Assembly (NCBI RefSeq): GCF_027587375.1
Contig: NZ_JAMXIC010000003.1
Span: forward strand, 1 to 64,000
Origin: Arthrobacter sp. B2a2-09
GTDB lineage: Bacteria > Actinomycetota > Actinomycetes > Actinomycetales > Micrococcaceae
Direction of reading: 5' to 3'
Length of the DNA: 64,000 nt
How positions within the stretch are numbered: position 1 is the stretch's first letter; every line of letters starts with the position of its first letter. Shown here one piece after another: positions 16,537-25,196 of the stretch. The position numbers and the translations under genes were made by a program. The notes under the pieces are model-generated. The model searched no databases and was not told the origin of the DNA. It saw only the letters and a list, made by a program, of their open reading frames with translations.

Positions 16537-17423
16537 GATTCCACCTCGGTCTTGAAGAAGTCAGTTCGAAACACCAGGAACAGTGCGGCCGCCGCGGAAA
16601 GCACCAGCAGTATCACCGACACGGTCGCGGCCTGGGCGAAATCACCCTGGCCGAACGCGAAAGCGAAGCCGAGCTGGTTCAACGACCACCATGCCGATCC
16701 GCTCTGGGTGATGGAGTAGAACAGCGACGGCTCCACAAAAATCTGCAGGGCAGCGGCGAAGGCCAGGATCATCATGTAGATGACATACTTGCGGATCAGC
16801 GGAAGCTTGATCAGCAGCGCTGTGCCGAACGGGCCGGCGCCATCGAGCTTGGCCGACTCGATCAGTTCCTCAGGGATGCCCTGCAGCGCCCCGAACATGA
16901 CGACAATCCACTGCCCCACGCCGGTGATGAACGCAACAAGCGCGAAGATCGGTGCCAGGTGAGAACTGGTGAACACGTCGATGGAGTTATGTAGGCCCAT
17001 CGCATGCAATGCGGGCGCGAACGGGCTCACCTGCGGATCGAGCATAAAATACCAGAGAAGGACGGCTGCGGATCCGGTGACCGCACCGGGCAGGAAAAAG
17101 ATCAGCCGCATCGTGCTGCTGAGCCGGCCTACCCGTTCGTGCAGCAGCAACGCCAGCAGGATCGTCCCGCAGACCATGACCGGGATCCAGATCACCATGA
17201 ACAAGGCGACATTTCCGATGGCAGGCCAGAACCGGAAGTCGTGGAGCACCATCGCATAGCTGTCCAGGCCCAGGGATCCGGGGTTCTTTGCGGAGGTGAA
17301 AGATTCGTAGATGGCGTAGACCGCCGGCGCCACACCGAAGGCCAACAGCAGCAGCGCATAGGGTGCGGTGAACGCCCAGGCCGTGGCGGACGAACGCGCC
17401 GCCGCCCTCCGTGATGTCGTCAT
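16533..17423 (-). CDS. Carbohydrate ABC transporter permease (MalF/UgpA, CUT1 type)
   Basis: This is a 296-residue inner-membrane subunit, the partner of the MalG-type protein. Six membrane helices are evident, and the EAA-like coupling sequence is ELIESAKLDGAGPFGTALLIKLPLIRK. It lacks the extra N-terminal helices of enterobacterial MalF and is of the shorter UgpA/LacF length. The ATG at 17423 has GAAAGGA upstream. It follows the binding protein gene after 131 bases that contain a stable stem-loop, which may lower permease expression relative to the binding protein. Confidence 0.93.
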   Translation of the reverse strand: MTTSRRAAARSSATAWAFTAPYALLLLAFGVAPAVYAIYESFTSAKNPGSLGLDSYAMVLHDFRFWPAIGNVALFMVIWIPVMVCGTILLALLLHERVGRLSSTMRLIFFLPGAVTGSAAVLLWYFMLDPQVSPFAPALHAMGLHNSIDVFTSSHLAPIFALVAFITGVGQWIVVMFGALQGIPEELIESAKLDGAGPFGTALLIKLPLIRKYVIYMMILAFAAALQIFVEPSLFYSITQSGSAWWSLNQLGFAFAFGQGDFAQAATVSVILLVLSAAAALFLVFRTDFFKTEVES

Positions 17424-17486
17424 CGCATTCCTTTCGCTGATGTCTGACAGGGTGATTTGGGGTGCAATTCGGGGTGTACATGAGGT

Positions 17487-17523
17487 GGGGGTTGGTGGGG
17501 CCGGTTCGGCACCGCCAACCCCC
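17487..17523 (-). terminator. Intercistronic stem-loop between binding protein and permease genes
   Basis: GGGGGTTGG (17487-17495) pairs perfectly with CCAACCCCC (17515-17523). Such hairpins after sugar-binding-protein genes commonly protect the upstream mRNA or cause partial termination, giving an excess of binding protein. No T-run follows, so it is more likely an attenuating or stabilising structure than a full terminator. Confidence 0.5.
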
Positions 17524-17554
17524 AGGCCGTCATATCAGTCGGTGTACATGGAGC

Positions 17555-18874
17555 CTACTGGGTCACGGCGTAGCCGGTTGATTGCGCCAGACCTGCCAGC
17601 TGGGTCTGCAGATCCGCCAGCGAAGAGGCGACCGACTTGCCGGAGGTGATCGCGGCGACAACCGTCGCGGTGACCGCTGAAATACCGTACCGGGTCGGGT
17701 TTTCGGCGGGGTTGATCTTTCCGGCTGCGTCCTGCAGGACGGGGAAGGGGTTCTGGGCATAGAACTTATCCGTCGCCAACCGTGCTGCCCACGCCGTGGC
17801 CGCGGGCCCATAGGCCGGGTACGTCGGCGCAGTCGCCTGATAGTCGGTGCTGGTCGCCATCCACTGGGCGATCTTCGCGGCGCCGGCCGTGTTCTTGGAG
17901 TGTTGGGAGACCATGTACACCCCGCCGCCCTGCGCGCCGGAGTAGTTCGTGGATTCCCCGGACCACGTCGGCATCGGTGCCGCGGCGATCACGCCTTCGG
18001 GGGTACCGAACGAGGCCGCAGGCTTGAAGACAAAGTCACCGAACCAGGAAGCGGCCGGTATCATCAGCACCTTCTGTGCCTTGCCCAGGGCGGCAACGTC
18101 CGGGCTGAACGGGCTGGCCTTCGCCACTGAACCGTTGGCCAGCAGCGGATCAATCATGTCCGCCACCCGGGTGCACTTCGGGTCCTTGGTGTTGATCTTC
18201 ACCTCGGTCTCATTGACGACGGTCTGCAGGGGGCAGCCGCTGGACCACAGGTAGTCGTAGTAGATGTTGACATCGCCGGCCGCGCCGATGATGTATCCGG
18301 GGTGCTCGGCGGCGACCTTCTTGCCCAAGGCCTGGTACTCGTCCCAGGTAGTCGGCAGTTTGTAGCCGAACTTATCCATGACCGGCTTGTTGTACCAGAG
18401 GACGTCCTGGGCGAGGTCGTTCTTCAGACACACCAGCTTGCCGCTAATTTTGCAGGTGTCGTTGGCCGTTCCAAAGTTCTTCTGGACATCCTGGGGAACC
18501 AGGGAGTCCAGCGGGGCGGTGAAGTTGTACAGGCTGCTTGAGAGTGCGGCTGCGTCGTCCGGTGACTGGGAAAAGACGACATCCGGCCATCCCGAGCCGC
18601 TTCGGTTGAAGAGCTGGATCTTGGTCAGCAAGGCGGCCGGGTCGTACGTTTCGATCTTCATCTTGACGTCGGGGTTGGCCTTCTGGAACGCTTCAAACCC
18701 GGTTTGGCGGGTCGCGTCGGTCCAGACCAGCAGTGTCGCGTTCGGGTCATCGGCCGCCTTTGTCTGCGCCGGCGCACCGCCGGAACATGCGGACAGCGCC
18801 AGCAGGGTCGCGGCGAGTAGGACGGCAGCGGCAGCCGCTTTCGTACGGCCTCTGCTCAGTTGGTTCGGGGACAT
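17555..18874 (-). CDS. Extracellular sugar-binding lipoprotein of the ABC importer
   Basis: This 439-residue solute-binding protein (family 1, MalE-like) captures the sugar outside the membrane. A lipoprotein signal is clear: a basic N-terminus, a hydrophobic stretch and the lipobox LSAC-SGG near residue 30. The mature part starts with a short linker and NATLLVWTDATRQTGFEAF, the usual opening strand of this family. The ATG at 18874 is chosen because AAAGGAG lies just upstream and the signal peptide then has normal length; the frame stays open for another 29 codons upstream. Operator C lies about 90 bases upstream, so it is the first gene of the catabolic operon and is controlled by the divergent AraC regulator. 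Confidence 0.92.
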   Translation of the reverse strand: MSPNQLSRGRTKAAAAAVLLAATLLALSACSGGAPAQTKAADDPNATLLVWTDATRQTGFEAFQKANPDVKMKIETYDPAALLTKIQLFNRSGSGWPDVVFSQSPDDAAALSSSLYNFTAPLDSLVPQDVQKNFGTANDTCKISGKLVCLKNDLAQDVLWYNKPVMDKFGYKLPTTWDEYQALGKKVAAEHPGYIIGAAGDVNIYYDYLWSSGCPLQTVVNETEVKINTKDPKCTRVADMIDPLLANGSVAKASPFSPDVAALGKAQKVLMIPAASWFGDFVFKPAASFGTPEGVIAAAPMPTWSGESTNYSGAQGGGVYMVSQHSKNTAGAAKIAQWMATSTDYQATAPTYPAYGPAATAWAARLATDKFYAQNPFPVLQDAAGKINPAENPTRYGISAVTATVVAAITSGKSVASSLADLQTQLAGLAQSTGYAVTQ

Positions 18875-18961
18875 CCAGCACTCCTTTGTGGAAGATCTAT
18901 ATGCTTGCCTGTGGCTCTGTTGCGTGGAGCGGGAACTCTCTTCACTCTGAGCATGTGACAC

Positions 18962-19019
18962 ACATTACGGCGGCTTCCCGGCTACGCAACAGGAGAAAGC
19001 AATTGACTATCTGGACAAA
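18962..19019 (-). promoter_or_regulatory. AraC-type operator/promoter C (catabolic operon; adjoins the araC-type gene)
   Basis: On the minus strand, half-sites TTTGTCC (19019-19013, followed by AGATAG) and TTTCTCC (18998-18992) begin 21 bases apart. A 24-base gap leads to the hexamer TAATGT (18967-18962) and then GTGTCAC. The outer half-site ends 4 bases before the ATG of the divergent AraC gene at 19023, so occupancy would also affect that gene's own transcription. Confidence 0.75.
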
Positions 19020-19022
19020 ACA

Positions 19023-19913
19023 ATGATTGAAGTACCGGCTTTGCCGCTGGCCATCCCGGACGGATTCCCCGGTCAGCGGATGTTTGTTCTGCCCCGGCCA
19101 CGAGTGCGTGAAGCCTTGCGCCAGCCGGGCACAGCACACCTCGTCGTGACCGATTGCGGCTACTTCCCCAAAGCACAATCGCACGGAAGGGTGCGACGTA
19201 CGCCCATCCCCCAGGCGGTGATCATTGTCTGCACCAGGGGCAGCGGATGGTGCCAGACGGAGGGTGGCCGCTTCACCGTCAAAGCCGGACAGGTCATCAT
19301 CCTCCCGCCCGGACAACCTCACGCCTACGGTGCCGATACCGCGGACCCCTGGACCCTGTGGTGGATGCACGTCGCCGGACAGGATCTTCCCGAGTTCCTC
19401 ACGGCGGCGGGAATGACACCCCAGGCACCTGTGCGGGAACTTTCGGACATCTACCGGATCGTTGCACTGCTCACCGAGGTTATCCATTGGATGGAACGAG
19501 ACTCCACCGCGGCCAGCCTGCTCGCCGCAGCCGGTGCAGCCTGGCATCTTATGGCCCTGCTCGCCTCGGACCGCACAACCTCGGACCGGGGCGGCGTTGC
19601 GGTCGACCAAGCCACGGAATATCTGCGGACTCACCTGGGCGAGGCAACCACTGTTGCAGGCCTGGCAGCGATGGCGCGGCTGAGCACTTCCCATTTCGCT
19701 GCACAGTTCAAGGAACGCACCGGGTACCCGGTGTTGCAATACCAAACCCAGCTACGGATGGCGAGGGCCCGGGAATTGCTTGACACCACCAATCAGTCCA
19801 TTGCCTCGGTGGCGCACTCCGTGGGATACCCGGACTCCTACTACTTCTCGCGGAAGTTCAAAGAGGTGCACGGCGTGACGCCGCTGCGGTACCGCAAGGA
19901 ACACAAGGGCTGA
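19023..19913 (+). CDS. AraC family transcriptional regulator of the sugar locus
   Basis: This is a 296-residue activator. Residues about 30-120 form a cupin-type sensor (VIIVCTRGSGWCQTEGGRFTV...VIILPPGQPHAYGAD). Residues about 195-296 form the double helix-turn-helix domain, with TVAGLAAMARLSTSHFAAQFKE as the first and SIASVAHSVGYPDSYYFSRKFKEVHGVTP as the second unit. The ATG at 19023 directly abuts operator C and has no ribosome site at normal spacing, so translation may be leaderless; an internal ATG near residue 20 is an alternative. It sits between the import/catabolism operon and the divergent glycan-processing genes. Four direct-repeat operators with 21-bp phasing fit AraC-family binding, making this protein their likely ligand-responsive activator. 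L-fucose or a pathway intermediate as inducer is an inference. Confidence 0.88.
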   Translation: MIEVPALPLAIPDGFPGQRMFVLPRPRVREALRQPGTAHLVVTDCGYFPKAQSHGRVRRTPIPQAVIIVCTRGSGWCQTEGGRFTVKAGQVIILPPGQPHAYGADTADPWTLWWMHVAGQDLPEFLTAAGMTPQAPVRELSDIYRIVALLTEVIHWMERDSTAASLLAAAGAAWHLMALLASDRTTSDRGGVAVDQATEYLRTHLGEATTVAGLAAMARLSTSHFAAQFKERTGYPVLQYQTQLRMARARELLDTTNQSIASVAHSVGYPDSYYFSRKFKEVHGVTPLRYRKEHKG

Positions 19914-19981
19914 CACCAGCGGCCTTCGCCGTTGAAAGCCCAGACGGCCAGGGACGGGACGTTGAAGGCACAAACCGTTGT

Positions 19982-20039
19982 TTCCTCCAGATATTCGGTT
20001 GCTTTCTCCTGTTGTACAAGGGGTCGATGCTCATAGTGT
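19982..20039 (+). promoter_or_regulatory. AraC-type operator/promoter D (drives the DUF5107/TPR gene)
   Basis: On the plus strand, half-sites TTCCTCC (19982-19988, followed by AGATATTC) and TTTCTCC (20003-20009) begin 21 bases apart. A 24-base gap leads to TAGTGT (20034-20039) and then GGCTCGC. The ATG at 20047 is where transcription would be expected to begin, which suggests a leaderless message. Confidence 0.72.
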
Positions 20040-20046
20040 GGCTCGC

Positions 20047-23000
20047 ATGGTCAAAGCCGATATGAGTGTGGACCCACAGTCACACCCACCCAAAGAACTG
20101 CACGAAAGCCTTGTTCCTGAGGGACCAACGGACGCCGGGGGGCAGTCACACATAAGGCTGCCTCCCGTTCCGGAGCGCTATGCCGCAGATCCGGTCGCCG
20201 CCTGGTCCGAACCGCTCTTGATCGATTCATATCTGCCCGCGGAACCGAGCAGCTATCCGGCGTTCCTGGATTCACGCGTCTACCAGGGATCATCCGGGCG
20301 GGTCTATCCGCTGCCATTCCACGAACGCATCAGCCATACCAAACAGCAACACGAATGGCGTGCGGTGCATCTGGAGAACGAGTGGGTGCGGCTGGTAATC
20401 CTGCCCGAGCTCGGCGGACGCATCCACATCGGCTACGACAAGACGGCCGACTATGACTTCTTCTACCGAAACAATGTCATCAAACCTGCTCTGGTCGGGC
20501 TCGCCGGCCCGTGGCTCTCAGGCGGCGTCGAGTTCAACTGGCCCCAGCACCATCGGCCGGCAACGTTTCTTCCCACGGACTACGCCATCGAGCATGAAGA
20601 CGACGGCTCCATCACCGTCTGGTGCAGCGATCATGATCCGTTCACCCGCATGAAGGGCATGCACGGAATACGGCTACGGCCGGACAGCAGCGTCATCGAG
20701 GCCCGCGTGCGCTTATACAACCGCACCGATGAAACCCAGACCTTTCTTTGGTGGGCGAACGTCGCCGCGGCCGTCAACGACAACTACCAATCGTTCTTTC
20801 CGACAGATGTCAACTTCGTTGCCGACCACGCCAAGCGCGCCATGGCCACGTTCCCCGGCGTGAAAGGGCCGTACTACGGCGTGGATTACCCCGCCCAGAT
20901 TACCGAAGACCGGACGGACGGCGACCGGCTCGACTGGTATCGCAACATCCCCGTGCCCACGTCTTACATGGTCCTCTCAACGGAGGATGACTTCTTCGGC
21001 GGCTATGACCACGGCCGGGGCGCAGGTTTTGTGCACTGGGCCGATCGACACATCGCACCGGGCAAGAAGCAGTGGACGTGGGGCAACTCGGACTTCGGCC
21101 ACGCCTGGGATCGGAACCTCACTGACACCGACGGGCCATACGTTGAGTTGATGGCGGGCGTCTACACCGACAATCAGCCCGACTTTTCGTTCCTAGCACC
21201 CGGAGAAACCAAAACGTTCAGCCAGTTCTGGTACCCGATCCAAGACATCGGCCCGGCCCATCAGGCCAACCTGAACGCCGCCGTGCGACTCGACATCGAA
21301 GCTGCCGAGACTGGCACACGAATTCGCATTGGCGTCGCCGCAACACGGGCATACGACAACGCCAAAATCACCCTGACGAACCGGGCCGGCACGGTGATCC
21401 ATCAAGTCCTTGAGGCGATAGGCCCCGGGCAGCCATTCGTGACAGAGTTTGTCACGAATGCCGCCTATTCACTAACCGACGTGACCCTCACTGTGGGCGT
21501 CGGCGATTCCGTTCTCATCCGCTGGAGACACCGCGATCCGTCCCCTTCGGACCAGGAGCCGCAAACCGCCACGGAACCGGCGGCACCTGGTGAGATCGGA
21601 ACCACCGAGGAACTGTTCTACACAGGCCAGTACCTTGAGCAGTACCGTCATGCCACCAGGTCACCGGAACCGTATTGGGAGGAGGCCCTGCGACGTGACC
21701 CGGGCGATGTCCGCTCCAACCTCGCGATGGCGGCCAGACTTGAGCGCGGCGCCCAGTTCCCCACCGCCGAAGCACACCTGCGGCGGGCAATCACGCGGCT
21801 AACCCACCGGGTATCCAATCCGGCCGACGGCGAGGCGCACTACCGCCTCGGTATCAACCTGGTGCACCAAGGGCGGGACACCGAGGCGCACCCGCTCCTT
21901 GCAAAGGCCATATGGAATGCCGCATGGAGAGTGCCCGCCGGCCATGCGCTCGCTCGCCTTCATTCACGTGCAGGTGACTACGAGGCGTGCGAAACGGCTC
22001 TGCGCGACGTCCTTCGACTCGATTCCGAGCATTCCCAGGCCACCTGTTTGTTGGTCCTCGTCCTGCGTGCACAAGGCCGCGGCGATGAGGCACAAGCTGT
22101 TCTGGAAGCGCAGCTGCAGCGGGACCCGCTGGATCACTGGGCTCTGGATCTCGCTGGCCGTCCGTCTACGACGGATGCCCCCACCCTGCTCGATGTGGCG
22201 CTCGAGTATGCGGAAACCGGATTCCTTGACGCCTCGTTGCGGGTACTGGGCCTGGCGGCCGCGGCCTCCGGTTGGACTGCATTGGGTCAGGTGCAGGTCG
22301 GGCCCCTCGTCCACTATCACCGGGCCCGGATTCTCTATTCCCTGGGCCGACGGCGGGAGGCGCTTGAGGCACTTGCGGTCGCGAAAACCACCGACGCGCG
22401 ACACTGTCTCCCGTCCAGGCTCGCCGATGTCAGTGTCCTGAAGGCCGCGCTTAGGACGGACGAGCATGATGGACGGGCTGCCGCCTTGCTTGGAAGCTGG
22501 CACTACGACAAAGGCTCGTATTACACCGCCATCGCACTTTGGAAGCAGGCCGCTGACAACGCTCCCAACGCGGAAGATGCGGCCATTGTGCATCGTAATC
22601 TCGGTATCGCCGCCTACAACGTGCTCGGCGACACAAGGCAGGCCGTCGACCATTTCGAGATTGCCCTGGCCGTGGCTGGAGGTGATGCGAAGCTGTTGTA
22701 CGAGTACGACCAATTGCTGCTTCGGACCGATGCCAGGGACTCCTCACGGCTCGCGCTGCTTGAGAGCCACCCCGGTCTGGTGGCGTCGCGCGACGACCTC
22801 ACGATAGTTTATGCGAACCTTTTGACGCTCAATGGCCGCGCTGCACGCGCCCGTGAACTCCTGCTGAACCGCTGCTTCCAACCCTGGGAGGGCGGCGAAG
22901 GCCAAGTACTCGACGCCTGGGAACAATCGAACAAGGCCTTGGCGGCAGATGCACTGGAGTCAGGCGACCCCGAGACGGCACGTCAGTTCATTGGGAGCGC

Positions 23001-23460
23001 GCTACAGCCCCCGCAGAGTCTCGGCGAGGGCAGACACCCCCTCGCCAACACTGCAGACCTCTACTGGCTTCACGGTGAAGCGTACGCCCGGCTCGGTGAC
23101 GACGCCTCAGCACGGGCCTGGTGGCAGACCGCCGCGGATTCCGTCGGTGATTTCGTGAACATGAGCACAAAACGGTTTAGCACGAACACGTTCTGGTCGA
23201 TCCTGGCTCTGCGCCGCCTGGGGAGAACCCAAGCTGCCAAGGAGCTCGCAGAGGACCTCGGCAGCTACGTGAACGAGCTTGCAAGCACCCCTGCGACGGT
23301 TGACTTCTTCGCGACGTCGCTGCCGTCGATGCTGCTCTTCCACGACGACCCCCAGGAAGCCCGTAATAGGGAAGTCGAAGTCCTGACGGCGCAATTGGCG
23401 GAGCTCGCTGCGAGCAATGACCAGCCCAGTGGGAAGTTAGCTCAGCCATTCCCCGCCTGA
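20047..23460 (+). CDS. DUF5107 domain protein with C-terminal tetratricopeptide repeats
   Basis: This is a 1137-residue cytoplasmic protein without signal peptide. The N-terminal half (about 35-400) is the DUF5107 domain, a galactose-mutarotase-like beta-sandwich with conserved runs such as LENEWVRLVILPELGGRIH, GGVEFNWPQHHRP and HWADRHIAPGKKQWTWGN. A beta-rich linker follows to about 510. The second half (about 530-1120) is tetratricopeptide-like helical repeats (YWEEALRRDPGDVRSNLAMA, HYRLGINLVHQGRDTEA and similar). Proteins of this architecture occur in sugar-utilisation loci of actinobacteria, but I know of no established activity. A carbohydrate-active enzyme or sugar-binding scaffold is plausible from fold and context. 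ATG 20047 is chosen because operator D places transcription start almost at this codon; an ATG five codons later is an alternative. Confidence 0.85.
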   Translation: MVKADMSVDPQSHPPKELHESLVPEGPTDAGGQSHIRLPPVPERYAADPVAAWSEPLLIDSYLPAEPSSYPAFLDSRVYQGSSGRVYPLPFHERISHTKQQHEWRAVHLENEWVRLVILPELGGRIHIGYDKTADYDFFYRNNVIKPALVGLAGPWLSGGVEFNWPQHHRPATFLPTDYAIEHEDDGSITVWCSDHDPFTRMKGMHGIRLRPDSSVIEARVRLYNRTDETQTFLWWANVAAAVNDNYQSFFPTDVNFVADHAKRAMATFPGVKGPYYGVDYPAQITEDRTDGDRLDWYRNIPVPTSYMVLSTEDDFFGGYDHGRGAGFVHWADRHIAPGKKQWTWGNSDFGHAWDRNLTDTDGPYVELMAGVYTDNQPDFSFLAPGETKTFSQFWYPIQDIGPAHQANLNAAVRLDIEAAETGTRIRIGVAATRAYDNAKITLTNRAGTVIHQVLEAIGPGQPFVTEFVTNAAYSLTDVTLTVGVGDSVLIRWRHRDPSPSDQEPQTATEPAAPGEIGTTEELFYTGQYLEQYRHATRSPEPYWEEALRRDPGDVRSNLAMAARLERGAQFPTAEAHLRRAITRLTHRVSNPADGEAHYRLGINLVHQGRDTEAHPLLAKAIWNAAWRVPAGHALARLHSRAGDYEACETALRDVLRLDSEHSQATCLLVLVLRAQGRGDEAQAVLEAQLQRDPLDHWALDLAGRPSTTDAPTLLDVALEYAETGFLDASLRVLGLAAAASGWTALGQVQVGPLVHYHRARILYSLGRRREALEALAVAKTTDARHCLPSRLADVSVLKAALRTDEHDGRAAALLGSWHYDKGSYYTAIALWKQAADNAPNAEDAAIVHRNLGIAAYNVLGDTRQAVDHFEIALAVAGGDAKLLYEYDQLLLRTDARDSSRLALLESHPGLVASRDDLTIVYANLLTLNGRAARARELLLNRCFQPWEGGEGQVLDAWEQSNKALAADALESGDPETARQFIGSALQPPQSLGEGRHPLANTADLYWLHGEAYARLGDDASARAWWQTAADSVGDFVNMSTKRFSTNTFWSILALRRLGRTQAAKELAEDLGSYVNELASTPATVDFFATSLPSMLLFHDDPQEARNREVEVLTAQLAELAASNDQPSGKLAQPFPA

Positions 23461-23683
23461 CCGACTCCGTCCCGTACCATCCGGTCCTCACGGCAAAGAG
23501 GGTCACCGAAGCCCGGAGAAATTAGGGCGGTGCCCGGCCGTGAAGGCGGTGGGGGATGGTAAATGTCGCGAGTATGTTCCGACTGGACTTGTCCAGTCTT
23601 ACGGCCTGCCGTTGTCGCTGCCTGGGCCTGTTGAAACCTTGAGCAGCGGTCTGGCCGCAATTACGATCAGTGGAAAGTATCCG

Positions 23684-24951
23684 ATGACTACCGCTTTGAC
23701 CCCATTTCACCTTCCCGCCAAGCTGACGATCACCCTGTGGGACTTCAGCTGGTACACCCAAACGGTCGAGGGCGAACCCTTTTACGATCTTGATCGTGCC
23801 TTCGCTGAGGCCGTCGATCGCGGATACAACACCGTCCGCATCTGCGCGGCACCGCTGCTGCTCTTCGGGGACCACGACATCGACACGACGGCGCTTGAGT
23901 TCGTGAACATGGGCGGCGACACCGGGCAGCGCACGCGCTGGTACAAGGCCGTCGGGGGCGCCGTGGTCAACGGGCGGACCCGCCTCCTGGCTCTTTTCGA
24001 GGCGGCAAAACGTCACGGCTGCTTCGTTATCGTCTCGTCCTGGGAATACCAACAGAGTCCGGCATTTCTCGCAGACTCGTCCTGGCACGACATGCTCCGG
24101 GCAATCTCCCCGGAGGAGAGGCACGAGGCACTTGCCCTTGCCGAGTCAAGACTGGTGTCCTACCTCAAGAGCGAGTCTCTTGAGGACCGCATCGCGTATG
24201 TCGAGATACACAACGAGATCGATCTTTCCCGTCTGGCGGAGGTCCCCTCGGAGGGTCTCGATACTTTCTGGGCGCAACGACCGTATCTCGAGAGCGCTCT
24301 CAGGCTTCTGCAGGACGCCCACCCGGATGTCTTGTCGACGGTTTGCTACGGTATACCGCCCTACCTTGATCTGGCTTCCATCCCCGACAACGCGCAGGTC
24401 GCCCACCAACACTTCTACATCTATGGAGTCCTTGGCGCCCTTGAGGCGTGGGCGCAGGTACGCGCAGCGCCGCCTGTGTTCCCCAGCGAGGAACTGAAGT
24501 CTATTCTCAGGGACGACGCACCCCCGTTCGACGAATGGACGACAACGATCGAACCGTGGCGGCTCGAGGCGACGGGGATCACTCCGAGCATGTTCTACGC
24601 CTATGACTGGGTGGACCCGATTGCCTGGGACGAGTGGATGTACCGGCACTTCGCAGATCATGAAATCGCGATGAAGCAGGCGTTGGACGCCCGGTTACGG
24701 GCGGTCACGGTCTGGGCCGCCCACCACGACGTGCCCGCGGTGATCGGCGAAGGCTGGATCGGATACACCCTGAGGCAGATTTCGAGGATGGGCCCGTCGG
24801 ACGATACTTCGCGACCTACGCCATCCAGCGGTGTGCCGACCTTGGCTACTGGGGAACGCTGCCCGGGTCGAACTCCGCTCCACACCACCCGGGATGGGCG
24901 AACGTCGACTTCCAACTACGGATGAACCGGCTCTTTCAGGAAGCCAAGTAG
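23684..24951 (+). pseudogene. Cellulase-like (GH-A clan) glycoside hydrolase, frameshifted near the C-terminus
   Basis: This is a TIM-barrel glycosidase-like protein of about 422 residues when repaired, cytoplasmic, related to the sugar-binding cellulase-like family. The acid/base Asn-Glu appears in EIHNEIDLS (Glu near residue 187) and a likely nucleophile Glu in AVIGEGWIGYT near 355. At CCC 24768-24770 one base is missing relative to the expected sequence. The original frame then reads unrelated basic residues to a stop ending at 24925. Adding one base restores PEADFEDGPVGRYFATYA... through LGYWGTLPGSN and a natural stop at 24949-24951. The last 60 or so residues, which close the barrel, are therefore scrambled as read. 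It may be a real inactivating mutation or a sequencing error. The ATG at 23684 follows GGAAAG. It lies between the DUF5107 and GH36 genes on the same strand. Confidence 0.82.
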
Positions 24952-25185
24952 CACGATACGAATCAACCGCGCACATTGCACCGGACTTCCCGGTCGCCCG
25001 CGAGGTGAGTTCGGCCGGGATGATGATTACGGTGGCAGGGAGGCATTTCCCCACTGTCAGTCGATCCGACATCTACGAAATAGCAACCACGAGTCCCTGG
25101 ACGGCATGATGCCGAACCAGTACGGGGACAAGTGGGCGCAGGAAACCAGTCAGCTGTCGCTAACGGGGACCCAATCAGGACGAAC

Positions 25186-25191
25186 AAGGAG
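25186..25191 (+). promoter_or_regulatory. Strong ribosome binding site of the GH36 gene
   Basis: AAGGAG ends five bases before the ATG at 25197 and fixes this start. It is the strongest such site in the sugar locus. Confidence 0.8.
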
Positions 25192-25196
25192 ATCAA

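Noticed and set aside
23580..23620. TTGTCC and TTGTCG upstream of the cellulase-like gene as an operator
   Set aside because: Spacing is 23 instead of 21 bases and the AGATA extension is absent.
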